A stretch of DNA of 64,000 nucleotides from Spongilla lacustris (Eukaryota; Porifera; Demospongiae; Spongillida; Spongillidae), in NCBI GenBank assembly GCA_949361645.1, contig OX442437.1, forward strand, positions 3,244,296 through 3,308,295, in the 5' to 3' direction. The notes beneath the pieces were generated by a model. That model searched no databases. It had not been told where the DNA came from and worked only from the letters and a program-made list of their open reading frames with translations. Both the position numbers and the translations under genes were made by a program. Of the stretch, positions 1 through 12,914 are shown piece by piece; position 1 is the first letter of the stretch; the number at the start of each line of letters is the position of its first letter.

Positions 1-1248
1 AGTACAAAAGGTACAATCAAAATAACACTCAAAAGTAAAATGCTTTTCAAGACTTCTTTAGAATATGTGTAACCTATAACTATTTCATGTTACACAATAA
101 CTCATACTGAACATTTCAAAGAAAAAAAATGTGTCTAACTCACACACTAGGTACTGAAACACAATGGGCTGGCCTGTTCACTGTGCAGTTGTATCCACAT
201 GTTCAAGCCCCTTGTCATGATTGCACAGAGGACTTAATGCAAATGTTGTTGTGTATAAAAATGCAAAGCCTTTCTGAGTTAAGATACAGGTACAAAAAAG
301 GCCAAAATGATAGAAACAGTACTTACATAAAGTATTTGATGGTTACAAACCACAAACCTGGCAAATGAAGACAAGGGATACTAAGGATCTCGGTTTTTGT
401 CTCAAGCAGCAGTGGAAGCCTCTTCAAATAAAAGGGTTAGCTTCAAAGCCCTCCACGATGCATTTCGTATCCAGGTTTTCTTCTATCTATGGTTTTAGCA
501 AAATAAGCCTACTGTATGTACATGTACCCTGTAGTACAGTTATTTGTACATAACTGAGGATTAATGCACATATAGATTAACAGCATGCTCCTTTAAATTA
601 TTATGTCACTGAGATGACCATTGTTGTTTGTGAATGTTTTTTTTTTTGTTTTGTTTTTTTTCCTCACCCGGCCTTGGTGTGTTTGCTGCATTATATGCCA
701 CAATCTTGCTCAACCATTTATCCCAGCCTTGCCCAGTACACACCAGAGACACATGTATGCAGGTTATAAGATGTATTGGTTTGCTGATGGTCCAAGTACT
801 TTGAATCAGTTAGGTTAGTGTATCACTTGATGGATGCATACTACATGCTTTATCTACCCATGGCCCTGCATATACCTTGTACCCACCAGGGATTTACCGC
901 TCCCACCCCCTATTTGACAAACCCACCCCCTGGTTTATACATGTGTGCCATGTCAAAATAAAACTGCATAGCATGCCATTTGGTGCAGAGGGAAGACTTT
1001 CATTTCTGCCCAACCCCTATATTTATATATATATATTCCAAAACCCACCCCCTGTTGCAAACGTGGAGGTAAATCCCTGCCCAGATATGTATATTTTTCT
1101 CTATCATTTTCCCAGTGTGCGCATAGGAGTCATCTCTAAATGACTAGCCATACCACCTGGGGTAGGGTGTGTGTTGCATGCTAGCAGTAGGTGTGCTGGT
1201 CTGTAACAGTGTGCATGTGTGACAAAGTGTGTGCTTGCTTTTTTTCAG

Positions 1249-4201
1249 CAAAATGTTTTGATGTACCTTGCTCCGTCGTTTGAACATAATCTCAGTGTGA
1301 AGAAGTCATTCGGTGAGTAAAATCCACTGACTTTGGCTCACAAATTTTGCTGTTTTATACATGTGTGTAGTGGAAAAATTGCATGACGATTTAAAGGACA
1401 TACACGACATGTAAATGGAACTATCCAACTGTATCTCATAACCTTCATGTGACCTTTTATGGTATAGGTGTGTAATCATTCTTACCCTTAGGTGCATATG
1501 AGCTGGTAACACACACCGTGCAACCAGGAATGTTACCCCATTATGAGCACAGGTTGCTTCAAGGTCTACCGTCAAGGCTAGCTATGGATTATCCAAAACC
1601 ATTGGGAATATGGTATTCTGATATTGGACCAGGCAGCACAGGTACTTTTGTTAGTTCAGGTGTTTTGAAGCAGCCCTGATATCTAGGGATGATGTGTTCA
1701 CTGAGTAATCTGGTGGTGATGTGTTGTGTTGATGTTAATGGTGGTGATGTGTTAATGGTGATGAAATGTTGATGGTAATGATGTTTCAGTGGTGATGATG
1801 TGTTAATAGTGATACTGGGTTGAGATGTGTTGATGTTGATTTGTTAATGGTATCAGAGATACATGTACCATTAATGTTTAATCTCCAGGGAAAAATCCTT
1901 ATTTATGGATATCATTATCCTTAAATAAGGATCGTCTTTTACATTGCATACTTTTGCTAACCAAGCAAATTAGATAACATAAATGCTATTGGTCAATTGT
2001 ATACTGATTAGCCTCCATAACAAACTGTAAATGATGTCATTATGATCAATGTCCATATTTTAAAACAGGGATGAAGTGGCGCATCCTTATTTAAGGATTG
2101 ACATCATCCTTAAATAAGGATCACAACAGTAGAGGTTATTGACCTCAAAAACCATAGTGGTTTTAAAACTCTTGATTTTCTCTGATAGTCAGTTAACCCA
2201 GCTATGCTCACAACCTGATTCCTTGAAAAAATAACTTGTGGTTAATAAGTTATGAGCATTTACATCATAACACTTCAAAATTAATATCAAGCGTTTGTAT
2301 AATGACGCGTATGTGTACTGATGTAGATGCTATCTTCTGGTCAAACGCCAGCGTGGATGTATCCCTATAGCCTCGCTGAAACCAGTGCATGACCGACCAC
2401 GTGCACTACATGTGGTTGCGCTCCATTGAACAGACTGAGTGTGCTTTCTATTCCTATCATTTCATACATACAGTACCGGGGCATGTACAATAGTGGATTG
2501 GGGGGGGGGGGGGGGGGCGAGATGTAGGAAGCGTTGCCAATTCTTAATCAGACTCGAGGGAACCACGTCATTGCCTAGGCCTACTATTGCTGCCGCCATA
2601 GATTATGGAATTACGGTCACCTAGCTGCACATGTATTTATAGGCCTAGTGGCCCGCCTATATACATGTACGTCCCATCCATATAGTGAGGAATTACATCC
2701 GTCGTTTTCTGTGGCTCTCTCGGTAACTAAGCAGGGTTGCTTAGCTATAGCTTGACACTTTCGAGTGTATGCAATCAGTACCTGTACACTGGCCGCGCCT
2801 AGCTCGGGCCGCACGGTACGTACAATGTACGTGAGTCTTGAGCCAGCGTATCGCCGTGGATATTGTTCCACAGACGGGTCCATCTGATTCTGACAGTCTA
2901 CATTCTACTCCTTCAGCTTTCAGAAACCTGCCCTTCCTTCGATTTGAGTTAATTGGCTCACTACTATATCGCCAATGGCAAATGGCGGCTTCGCCATAAC
3001 GAGACTGTAATACCGGTTTTTAAGCAAGTCAAACCTGTTGTAGTCGCGGCAGTAGCGCTAATCTGCCTTATCTTGAATCTAATTAATCACAAATCTAAAA
3101 TAAAGCACCAAGTGTGCATCATTCTCTTAGAAAGTGGTCATCATCCTTATTTAAGGATGGCCATCCTTAAATAAGGATTCCGGGAGAACATTAACAAACA
3201 GAGATTTTAATAGTTTAAATTTTCTTTAACCCATCACATCTGTAGAAATTCACTGAACAAATGGGACACGTTTGATCCCTAAAAACATGTGATGGGCACA
3301 CACAATCAACACTACACTGTCAAGATAATTTACCCAAACCAGTCACTATTGTAACACAACAGTGTGGCTCCCCTCAAGAGTATGGGTGTAGCAAATGTCG
3401 CTGGGAGGTTTGTGAAGACGCTATACGCCAAAAACTAAAGCGATGGGCACACAATAGGCTATATGAGTGATATCTACCAAAAGCATGATGATAACACTCT
3501 CTTCTAGAGAACCGATTCTCCCCCAAAAGTTCCAAAATTGCTTATGTTTCTTCTCCTTCAATTGTAAAGGGCATAACAACAAATGCTTAATGAACGATTG
3601 TCTATAAGTTGCCTGTATTACAATAGAAAAGGATAATTGTTATCTTGACTGGTTTTTCAAACTACAAAATCCACCCCCTTTTTGGTATACTTATAGGTGT
3701 GATTCACGATCATGCATGCTAAAATTGCTGAAGTCAATGGTCCATTTATACATAATTATTATCTCTGATGGTGACAATTTGTTGGTGGTGATAAAATCTA
3801 TAAAGTCTTACATGTATGTCCCTGTATATATACATGTATAGTACACATACAAATTCGCCACTGAAATTTTTTTGGCACATGAAATATAGCATACATTGTT
3901 TTGCATTTGCTTGTTAATTTAGCACTCATGCTTGTATGTGTAGTTCTCCACACGTGACTGTGTTGCGTGTGGTTTCTAATAGTGTACCAACTATGGCCGC
4001 ATGAAAGTCTGGACAAAAGAGCAGAACACCAAGGCAATCTTGCCAGAAATGAAGTATGGCATGAAACATGTGAGTGCAGATTTTTGAGACTTTTCATCAT
4101 TCTATTGTGTTTCCCTTTGATCAGTTCGAGATGTTATGAAGTTCGTTCAAAGCATTTATGTAAAGGCGCTTGTTCCTACACCATTCTCTCCACTGAAGTA
4201 A
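1249..4201 (+). CDS. NIPSNAP3-like protein, 3' half (four last exons)
   Basis: Four exons at 1249-1312, 1492-1641, 3983-4069 and 4125-4201 have consensus AG/GT borders and join in one frame (phase 1 at every junction) to a TAA at 4199-4201, giving 125 C-terminal residues. The product matches the second NIPSNAP (alpha-beta barrel) domain as I recall it: YELVTHTVQPG, then GIWYSDIG, then VYQLWPHESLDKRA, and the family's terminal FSPLK. NIPSNAP3A is about 247 residues, so roughly half the gene, including any N-terminal targeting sequence, lies left of the window. NIPSNAP proteins are mitochondria-associated and some act in mitophagy signalling; the role of this member is unknown. The acceptor before 1249 is a strong T-tract plus CAG, and only one frame of that exon is open. 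The third intron region (1642-3982) holds hairpin repeats and a CpG-richer stretch. Confidence 0.8.
1895..1932. repeat. Inverted-repeat hairpin, copy 1
   Basis: ATCCTTATTTATGGAT is followed after 6 bp by ATCCTTAAATAAGGAT. The arms are reverse complements apart from one mismatch. It lies in the 1642-3982 intron and belongs to the same motif as the copies at 2083 and 3143. Confidence 0.85.
2083..2121. repeat. Inverted-repeat hairpin, copy 2
   Basis: Perfect 16-bp arms, ATCCTTATTTAAGGAT and ATCCTTAAATAAGGAT, are separated by 7 bp. The flanks are unrelated to those of the other copies. Confidence 0.9.
3143..3178. repeat. Inverted-repeat hairpin, copy 3
   Basis: The same perfect 16-bp arms are separated by only GGCC. 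The three copies share arms but differ in spacer and flank, so the hairpin itself is the repeated unit. Confidence 0.9.
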
Positions 4202-7200
4202 GGCTGCCTCTAGTTTTGATGATGGACTGTTCTCAGGAAAATGGATGTTTGGATAAAGTTTAGATGTACATGTATTTCATTTGATAATTTGCGTGTGTGT
4301 GAGAATGGGTTATTCGTGAGGTGTCTGTGTACATGTACCTATCTGATTGCAAGTGAATAATGTGTGTGGGAAGGTTAATCATTAATGATACCAATATTCT
4401 TTTCAATGAAGCAACAGTTAATGTTGTGTTATTACAACAAGATGTTTGAACTATGATGCATTTCAGTTGAGAAGTTAAATAGTATTGTTCTAAATAATCT
4501 CAGAAAAGAATGAAGAAATAGATAAGAGCAAAATTCAAAGTTTGAAGATGCACTATACATTGTACATGTAGAAATTGGGCTCTGGATTTGCCTATCAGTA
4601 TGTGATGCTATTTTGCTGAAAACTGAGTTCTGGTACAGGGGACACAATATACTAGGATTATAAATATCAATAGAAATCAGTGAGTGCTATAATTGTGGGC
4701 TGCTTATGTATTTTTTTGAGTGTTTCGTAAGGTGTTGTTATTTATTGCAGTCTAAATTTTAATGAACATCTAATACTAATTGACATCAAATGCCAATTGC
4801 AATTCCATAAAGTTTATAGTATGAAAGATGGAACATGTTTGTTTCAGCAATGCCTGGATCTATTCTTGACTATATGGGTCTAGTATTTCATTGTGTTTTT
4901 TCATAGACATGTTGAACTAATTATTTAACTAATTTAAATTTTCAATACAGAGTTCCTATTGTTAAAAAAACACCCAGTATCCTAGCTTATCAACATAAAA
5001 AAATAACATACCTTATGTCCAGTTTGATGATGAAAGTCATAGTAACTTCCATGGAAGTGAGTACTAAGGTGCAAATTGGTGCTGTAATGTTTGAGATCAC
5101 GTCTTAATTAGTGATGATGATGAACTAAATAATAATGGACGTTGTCTGCAGTGGTGCTGATTTAAATGAATTCAAGGTTTGCAATATATTGTAAACTTTC
5201 AAATACTTACAGAGGTGGCTATGGAGGGGAGGGTCACCAAAATGGGGTTTGGCATATTATACTTGTATATACTTGTCTGACTTATACCAGTAGAATGGCC
5301 TTCACTTCCATATAGTGGTACTAAACAATCTATACATATTGACAAAGATAATGTTTATAGGGTAAACAACTTGGCTGCAGTAATGGAAGTATCAAGAACA
5401 CATGCAAAAGAGTGTACAGACCCTTCAAAAAAATACCAGCACCTACGGATCTAGACCCTTCAAGAATGAAAATTTGTTGACTTGCTCGTTGTACAGACCC
5501 TTCAAAATATTACTTGCATAGTAACCTTAATGCTGGGAACATCGAAAAGCCAATTTGAGAAGGTACTGTTGTCTGGGGCCGCAGGGCAGGTGCTTTCACT
5601 AGTATGTTATTGCATTGATGCAACCGTTCCTAGGAAACTTTAGCTTCAACCACTACACCAAAACTTATATTTATGACTGGACATGAGGTGGACAACTTCC
5701 AATTACGTTTTTCAAGACAAACTGAATAGAGTTTTGTGATCTAATTGCAAGAGTGTTTTTATGTTACTGTTTTCACATGGAATTAGGTACAAACTTTTTT
5801 GAGCCCTCTCGTCAACGAGCAAGTCAACAAATCTTTTATTTAGCGCATGCGCAATAGAATACAGTACGTATGTAAACATATCGACGTGCGCGTTGCTAGG
5901 ATTGGAAACGAATCACGTGCGCCATAGCACCTACGCTGACCAAAAAGCGTAATCATAGATAGTTCTGGCGTACATGTAATTGAAGGCTTGAATAGAAGCC
6001 TTGCATGTCACAAGGTAACGAAACACAAGTTTAAATGAAGTAATCTATGGACGATTTTGCGCCATTTATCAATACAGCAAACGAATAGGCCATTATTTTT
6101 ACTTTGGGGACAAAATCCGTAGATCTAAAAGAACTGTCCTCGTCATTATTTGTGTATATAATCATAGATAATATAATGCTCATGGTCTATTATGTGCCCA
6201 TCGCTATGTTGTTTGCGTATAGCACATTCAGAAACCCCGCTGTGACGTTTGGGGTACTCTTACTCTCCGGGACAGCTACGGCGTTGTTACGATGGTAGCT
6301 GGTTTTGATACATTATTTTAATTTGGTAGAGCTATGTTGTTATGTGCCCTCTACATGTTTATAAAGGTAAGCCACGTTCCATTTGTTCCGTGAATTTCTT
6401 CAGAAGAGATAGAAAATTGGAGCTTCGATCGTCGCATTACATTAAGAAAAGGGAAATTGGCAATTCCCAACGCGTAAGTGTATGTGCCTGTTTAATGAGA
6501 ATATGGGTCTGGGTACGAGACTACCCACTCAACGAGGATATTATTACATGTAAAATAGACGGGGATGATTATAGTATTAGGTACTAAGGGAGTGGGGTAG
6601 TGGTATGTGGTAATAAGGAGGTGGGGTAGTGGTGTTAGGTAGTAAGGGGGTGGGGTGATATTAGGTAATAAGGGGGTGGGGTAGTGGTATTAGGTAGTAA
6701 GGGGGTGGGGTAGTGGTATAGGGGGTGGGGTAGTGGTATTAGGTAGCAAGGGAGGGGGTAGTGGTATTAGGTAGTAAGGGGGTGGGGTAGTGGTATTAGG
6801 TAGCAAGGGAGGGGGTAGTGGTATTAGGTAATAAGGGGGTGGGGTAGTGGTATTAGGTAGTAAGGGGGGAGGGTAGTGGTATTAGGTAGTAAGGGGGTGG
6901 GGTAGGGGTATTAGGTAGTAAGGGGGTGGGGTAGTGGTATTAGGTCGTAGGGGGGTGGGGCAGTGGTATAAGGTAGTAAGGGGGTATTAGGTAGTAAGGG
7001 GGTGGGGTAGTGGTATTAGGTAATAAGGGGGTGGGGTAGTGGTATTAGTGGGGTAGTACTATTAGGTAATAAGAGGTAGTAAGGGGGTGGGGTAGTGGTA
7101 TTAGGGAGTAAGGGGGTATGGATAGGTAAAAAGGGTTAGTAAGGGGGTGGGGTAGTGGTATTAGATATTAAAGGGGTGGGGTAGTGGTATTAGGTAGTAA

Positions 7201-7535
7201 GGGGGTGGGGTAGTGGTATGTGGTAATAAGGGGGTGGGGTAGTGGTATTAGGTAGTAAGGGGGTGGGTAGTGGTATTAGGTAGTAAGGGGGTGGGGTAGT
7301 TGTATTAGGTAATAAGGGAGTGGGGTAGTGGTGTTAGGTAGTAAGAGGGTGGGTGGTATTAGGTGGTATAGGGGGTGGGGTAGTGGTATTAGGTAGCAAG
7401 GGAGTGGGGTAATGTATAAGGTAGTAAGGGGTTGGGGTAGTGGTATTAGGTAGTAAGGGAGGTGGGGTAGTGGTATTAGGTAATAAGGGGGTGTGGAAGT
7501 GGTATGTGGTAATAAGGGGGTGGGGTAGTGGTATG

Positions 7536-7672
7536 GGACCCAGTTGTCTAGGCCTTCGGACCCTAAATGGGGTGGGACCCGTAAGCCTGTGACACCGGTC
7601 CGGATAATTAGCCGGACTTGATACTATCCCATCGTAGAGAAACAAATGGATAATATCAAGGGAAGACTGTAT
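7536..7672. repeat. Array spacer S1, copy 1
   Basis: This roughly 137-bp non-satellite segment is nearly identical to 8725-8862. It contains a GTCCGG/CCGGAC inverted repeat around an AT-rich loop and sits exactly where the satellite switches strand. Confidence 0.85.
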
Positions 7673-7845
7673 CCAAGCCCCTTATTACCTAAGACCACTG
7701 CCCCACTCCCTTACTACCTCATACCACTACCCCACCCCCTTGCTACCTAATACCACTACCCTTCCCACGTATTATACTTAATACCACTACCACACAGATT
7801 ACTACCTAATGCTACTACCTGCCTAAACCCTTACTGAATAGAAGC

Positions 7846-8037
7846 AATCATATGCATTTGCAGGCAGATGTGCAAATTTAATTAATCTGAAGCCATAGAA
7901 CTGTTGTCCCATAATATCACCATAGGGTTGGAAGTATTGATATTAAATTCATTGCTATTTATGATCACCCCTCCACCCTTACCCTGCAGCTAAGTGCAAT
8001 GCCCTTGCTCACACTTCACATTTTGTAAAGACTAAGT
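7846..8037. repeat. Array spacer S2, copy 1
   Basis: This AT-rich, roughly 190-bp segment recurs at about 9831-10022. It lies between a C-rich block and the next G-rich block. Confidence 0.85.
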
Positions 8038-8724
8038 AATGGGGTGGGGTAGTGGTATTAGTAATAAGGGGGTTAGGGTAGTGGTATTAGGTAATAAGGG
8101 GGTGGGGTAGTGGTATTAGGTAGTTTGGGGGTGGGGTAGAGGTATTAGGTATTAAGGGGGTGGGGAAGTGATATTAGGCAGTAAGGGGGCGGGGTTGTGG
8201 TATTAGGTAGAAAGGGGGTGGGGTAGTGGTATTCGGTAATAAGGGGGTGGGGTAGTGGTATTAGGTAATAAGGGGTGGGGTAGTGGTGTTAGGTAGTAAG
8301 GGGGTAGGGTAGTGGTATTAGATAGTAAGGGGGTGGGGTAGTGGTATTAGGTATTGAGGGGGTAGGGTAGAGGTATTAGGGAGTAAAGGGGTAGGGTATA
8401 AAAAGGGTTAGGTATATTAATAGATAGTAAGGGGGTGGGGTAGTGGTATTAGGTATTGAGGGGGTAGATTAGAGGTATTAGGGAGTAAGGGGGTAGGGTG
8501 GTTAGTAAGGGGGTATATTAATAGATAGTAAGGGGGTGGTGTAGTGGTATTAGGTAGTAAGAGGTGGGGTAGTGGTATTAGGTAGTAAGGGGGAGGGGTA
8601 GTGGTATTAGATAGTAAGGGGGTGGGGTAGTGGTATTAGGTAGTAAGGGGGAGGGGTAGTGGTATTAGGTAATAAGGGGGTGGGGTAGTGGTATGTGTTA
8701 ATAAGGGGGTGGGGTCATGGTATA

Positions 8725-8862
8725 GGACCCAGTTGCCTAGGCCTTCGGACCCTAAATGGGGTGGGACCCGTAAGCCTGTGACACCGGTCCGGATAATTAG
8801 CCGGACTTGATAGTATCCCATCATAGACAATCAAACGGATAATATCAAGGGAAGACTGTATC
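8725..8862. repeat. Array spacer S1, copy 2
   Basis: Second copy of the strand-switch spacer, again flanked by G-rich units on the left and C-rich units on the right. Confidence 0.85.
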
Positions 8863-9071
8863 CCACCCCCTTACTACCTAATACCACTACCCCACCCCCT
8901 TACTACCTTATACCACTGCCCCACCCCCCTACGACCTAATACCACTACCCCACCCCCTTACTACCTAAGACCACTACCCCACTCCCTTACTACCTCATAC
9001 CACTACCCCACCCCCTTGCTACCTAATACCACTACCCTTCCCACTTATTACTTAATACCACTACCCCACTC

Positions 9072-9790
9072 CAGGGAATAATTTACTTTTTAAAAATTGC
9101 ATAGCAATTTTGCTCCGCAAATCGAAATTGATTAGCAACTTGATACAGTTGCATCGCAATTTGTTCCCGCCGAGATGTGTGATGATTCTTCATATGAACA
9201 CAAAGCAGAGCTATCCCACGGACACGCTCGCGTGCATTTGGATCGCTTTCAGGCGAACGAGTCAAACGACTACTCCCCCCCCCCCCTCCCCCGTCACCAT
9301 CACATTTAAAAGTTTTAATATTTGTACATTTTGTCCACCCGTATTGGCACTGTGAGTGTCGCGTAGGTGTTCTGGCATATTCATGTGCAGTACGTACATG
9401 TACCACGTACGTTTGCGCGTAAACGTACATTTTAATTAGTATGGATTTGATAACTTGATAATTCTATTAATATAAAATTCGACACCCCCTTCCCGAAGCC
9501 GGCTGTGTACGCTGCGCGCTCATGTCATTCGTACGCGTAGGCAATCGTTAATCGTCACATTAATTGTCGCGATCGCGATGTCACGTGAGTGTGGCTGATG
9601 CCAGCTTTCTGATTGGAATTCTGTTGTACCATAAATGCACTCTCTTCGCGTAGCATTTACACTGAGCAACATTCCTGCAAACACGGATAGATTGCATCGC
9701 AGTTTTCTGCGACAATGTTTTGAAGTTGTTTCGCATCTAATAAAAACTGCTTCGCAAAATGCGATGCGAATCCGGTTAAATTATTCCCTG
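9072..9790. mobile_element. Non-autonomous DNA transposon inserted in the satellite
   Basis: The 719-bp element starts with CAGGGAATAATTTA and ends with its exact reverse complement TAAATTATTCCCTG. It is flanked by a 6-bp direct repeat CCACTC (9066-9071 and 9791-9796), and removing the element plus one CCACTC restores a normal satellite unit. Subterminal regions are rich in GCATCGCA/GCGATGCG-type motifs, a common binding-site pattern in hAT-like elements. hAT elements usually leave 8 bp, so family membership is open. No transposase frame is seen. Confidence 0.8.
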
Positions 9791-9830
9791 CCACTCCCTT
9801 ACTACCTAATACTACTACCTGCTTACTGAA

Positions 9831-10022
9831 TAGAAGCAATCATATGCAGATGTGCAAATTTAATTAATCAAAAGCCATACAACTGTTGTCCCATAATGTC
9901 ATCATAGGGTTGGATTGATATTAAATTCATTGCTATTTATGATCACCCCTCCACCCTTCCCCTAGGGCCCTGCAGCTAAGGGCAATGCCCTTGCTCACAC
10001 TTCACATTTTGTAAAGACTAAG
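9831..10022. repeat. Array spacer S2, copy 2
   Basis: Near copy of the first S2 spacer with small indels, in the same position relative to the satellite blocks. Confidence 0.85.
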
Positions 10023-10955
10023 TATTAGGTAGTAAGGGGGTGGGGTAGTGGTATTGGGTAATAAGGGGGTGGGGTAGTGGTATAGGTAAAAAATGTAGGA
10101 AGGGTGTGGGGTAGTGGTTTTTGGTAATTTGAGGATATGTATAGGTAAAAAGGGGTAGTTAAGGGGTGGAGTAGTGGTATTAGATATTAAGGGGGTGGGG
10201 TAGAGGTTTAAGGTAGTAAGGGGGTGGGGTAATGGTGTTAGGTAATAAGGGGGTGGGTAGTGGTATTAGGTAGTAAGGGGGTGGGGTAGTGGTATGAGAT
10301 TATAAGGGGGTGGGGAAGAGGTATTAGGTAGTAAGGGGGTGGGGTAGTCGTATATGGTAGTCAGGGGTTGGGGTAGTGGTATTAGGGAATAAGAGGTAGT
10401 AAGTGGGTGGTGGTGTTAGGTAATAAGGAGGTGGGGTAGCAAGGGGGTCGAGTAGTGGTATTAGGTAATAAGGGGGTGGGGTAGTGGTATTAGGTAGTAA
10501 GGGGGTGGGATAGTGGTATTAGGTAGTAAGGGGGTGGGGAAGTGGTATTAGGTAGTAAGGGGGTGGGGTAGACATATATGGTAGTAAGGGGGCGGGGTAT
10601 TGGTATTAGCTAGTCAGGGGTTGGAGTAGTGGTATTAGGAAGTAAGGGGGAGAGGTTGTGGTATTAGGTAGTAACGGGGAGGGGTAGTGGTATTAGGTAG
10701 TAAGTGGGTGGTATTACGTAGTAAGTGGGTGGTATTAGGTAGTAAGAGGGTGGGGTAGTGGTATTAGGTAGTAAGGGGGTGGGGTAGTGGTATTAGGTAG
10801 TAAGTGGGTGGTATTAGGTTGTAAGAGGGTGGGGTAGTGGTATTAGGTATTAAGGGGGTAGGGTAGTAGTATTAGGTAGTAAGGGGGTGAGGTAGTGGTA
10901 ATAGGTAGTAAGGGGGTGGGGTTGTTGTATAAAGTAATAAGGGGGGGGGGGGGTG

Positions 10956-11682
10956 GGACAGTTGCATTGTTGTCTTTCCACAATGCTTGCAGCCTGGCAC
11001 AGTTTACAATCCTTACGCGCTGCAGTACTATCATATAGTAAAACCGATGAAGGTTAGGAATATAGTAAAACCCATGCAGGCTAGGAATGTGATTTTTTTT
11101 TTCTTTTGTGGGTTAGTGTAACTGAAAAAAGTTAGCTACTATCTCTGAAGCGTGCATGCCGGGTTTGCTAACACACAAACATGTATGAAACTTTATGAGG
11201 CATTACTGTGTATAAAGTATATTATAGAACTCTTTTTTCCCCCCCCCCATACCATAATACACACACTAGATAGCTTTAGTCACAGAACTCTGATAAAGAA
11301 AGCAGCGACAGGAGACAAAAACTGGACCGAGGCATACTTCTCTAAACTCCTTCCCTTGATATAGATGCAAGCTAAAGTATGTACTGTGCACTTATCCCTT
11401 AGCTATACATGTAGCCAGCTAAATAGTGCAGCAGAGCCATCTTTTTAAATAAAGTGGTTAGTTTGTGTGGTTAGCTGAGATAATAGTAATGAGTTGATGA
11501 TGCATTAGAGTATCTGGATGTGCTAAGCGGAGATGTGCGTATATAAATATATAACCGTATAAAGATAGAAACACCTTAGATAAAATGGCCAAAATCACTA
11601 TTAGTGAGTGACAACTGCGTCTATGGGACAAAAAAATTTCTAGCTTGCATTTAACATGCACGAGAGGTACTGAAACATACAT
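10956..11682. other. Non-repetitive stretch, no gene seen
   Basis: AT-rich sequence between the satellite and copy B, with a short C-tract near 11232-11246. Minus-strand frames here are hydrophobic and AT-driven, without splice or family support. It may continue copy B leftward, since copy A is cut by the window edge. Confidence 0.5.
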
Positions 11683-12914
11683 CAATACAAAAGGTACAAT
11701 CAAAATGACACTCAAAAGTAAAATGCTTTTCAAGACTTCTCTCTTTAGAATATGTGTAACCTATGACTATTTCATATTACACAATAATTCGTACTGAACA
11801 TTTCAAAGAAAAAGAAAAAAATGTGTCTAACTCACACACTAGGTACTGAAACACAATGGGCTGGCCTGTTCACTGTGCAATTGTTCCCACATGTTCAAGC
11901 CCCTTGTCATGATTCCACAGAGGATTTAATGCAAATATTGTTGTATACAAAAATGCAAAGCCTTTCTGATTGGTATAAAACAGGCCAAAATGATAGAAAC
12001 AGTACTTCCATAAAGTATGCATAGCGATTTGATTAAATTATGGTTACAAACCACAAACCTGGCAAATAAAGACAAGGGATACTAAGGATATCTCGGTTTT
12101 TGTCTCAAGCAGCAGTGGAAGCCTCTTCAAACAAAAGGTTTAAGCGAAACACGATGTAGCTTCAAAACCCTCCACGATGCATTTTCTATCCAGGTTTTCT
12201 TCTATCTATGGTTTTAGCAAAATATACCTACTGTATGTACATGTACCCTGTAGTGCAGTTATTTGTACATAACTCTGAGGATTAATGCACATATAGATTA
12301 ACAGCATGCTCCTTATTATGTCACTGAGATGACCATTGTTGTTTGTGTTGTTTTTTTAATTTATTTTCTTCCTCACCCGGGCTTGGTATGTATGTGCCAC
12401 AATCTTGCTCAACCATTTATCCCAGCCTTACCCAGTACACACCAGAGATACATGTATGCAGGTTATAAGATGTATTGGTTTGCTGATGGTTTAATCAGTT
12501 AGGTTAGTGTATCAATTGATGGATGCATACTACATGCTTTATCTACCCATGGCCCTGCATATACCTTGCACCCACCAGGGATTTACTGCTCCCACCCCCT
12601 ATTTGACAAACCCACCCCCTTGTTTATACATGTGTGCCATGTCAAAATAAAACTGCATGGAATGCCATTTGGTGCAGAGGGAAGACAACCCCTATTATAT
12701 ATATATTCCGAAACCCACCCCCTGTTGCAAACGTGGAGGTAAATCCCTGCCCAGATATGTATATTTTTCTCTATCATTTTCCCAGTGTGCGCATAGGAGT
12801 CATCTCTAAATGACTAGTCATACCACCTGGGGTAGGGTGTGTGTTGCAAGCAGTAGGTGTGCTGGTCTGTAACAGTGTGCATGTGTGACAAAGTGTGTGC
12901 TTGCTTTTTTTCAG

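Larger units (their letters stand above)
1..6495. repeat. Segmental duplication, copy A
   Basis: The block recurs as copy B at about 11683-15305 in the same orientation. Positions 1-1515 match about 11690-13160, and about 4705-6495 match about 13163-15300. The middle (about 1516-4704) is absent from copy B. The copies differ by scattered substitutions and small indels, so they are diverged and not an assembly echo. The duplication probably extends left of the window. It carries the NIPSNAP3-like gene and its 3' flank. Beyond that gene I see no convincing coding sequence in 4202-6495. Confidence 0.85.
6580..10955. repeat. Higher-order G-rich minisatellite array with strand switches
   Basis: The unit is about 26-29 bp, of the form GTGGGGTAGTGGTATTAGGT plus AGTAAGGG. 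It runs G-rich on the plus strand at about 6580-7535, 8038-8722 and 10023-10955, and inverted (C-rich) at about 7673-7830, 8863-9071 and 9791-9822. Two unique spacers recur between blocks: S1 at 7536-7672 and 8725-8862, and S2 at about 7846-8037 and 9831-10022. The order is array(+), S1, array(-), S2, array(+), repeated about every 1.2 kb once the inserted transposon is discounted. Open frames here are repeat translations, not genes. Confidence 0.9.

Noticed and set aside
7334..7645. Pro/Thr/His-rich frames in the satellite region, also at 8636-8830 and 10843-11034
   Set aside because: Translations of the inverted minisatellite unit.
11458..11733. Hydrophobic minus-strand frame resembling a signal or membrane protein
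   Set aside because: AT-rich composition explains it; no supporting splice sites or homology, and it overlaps the duplication border.
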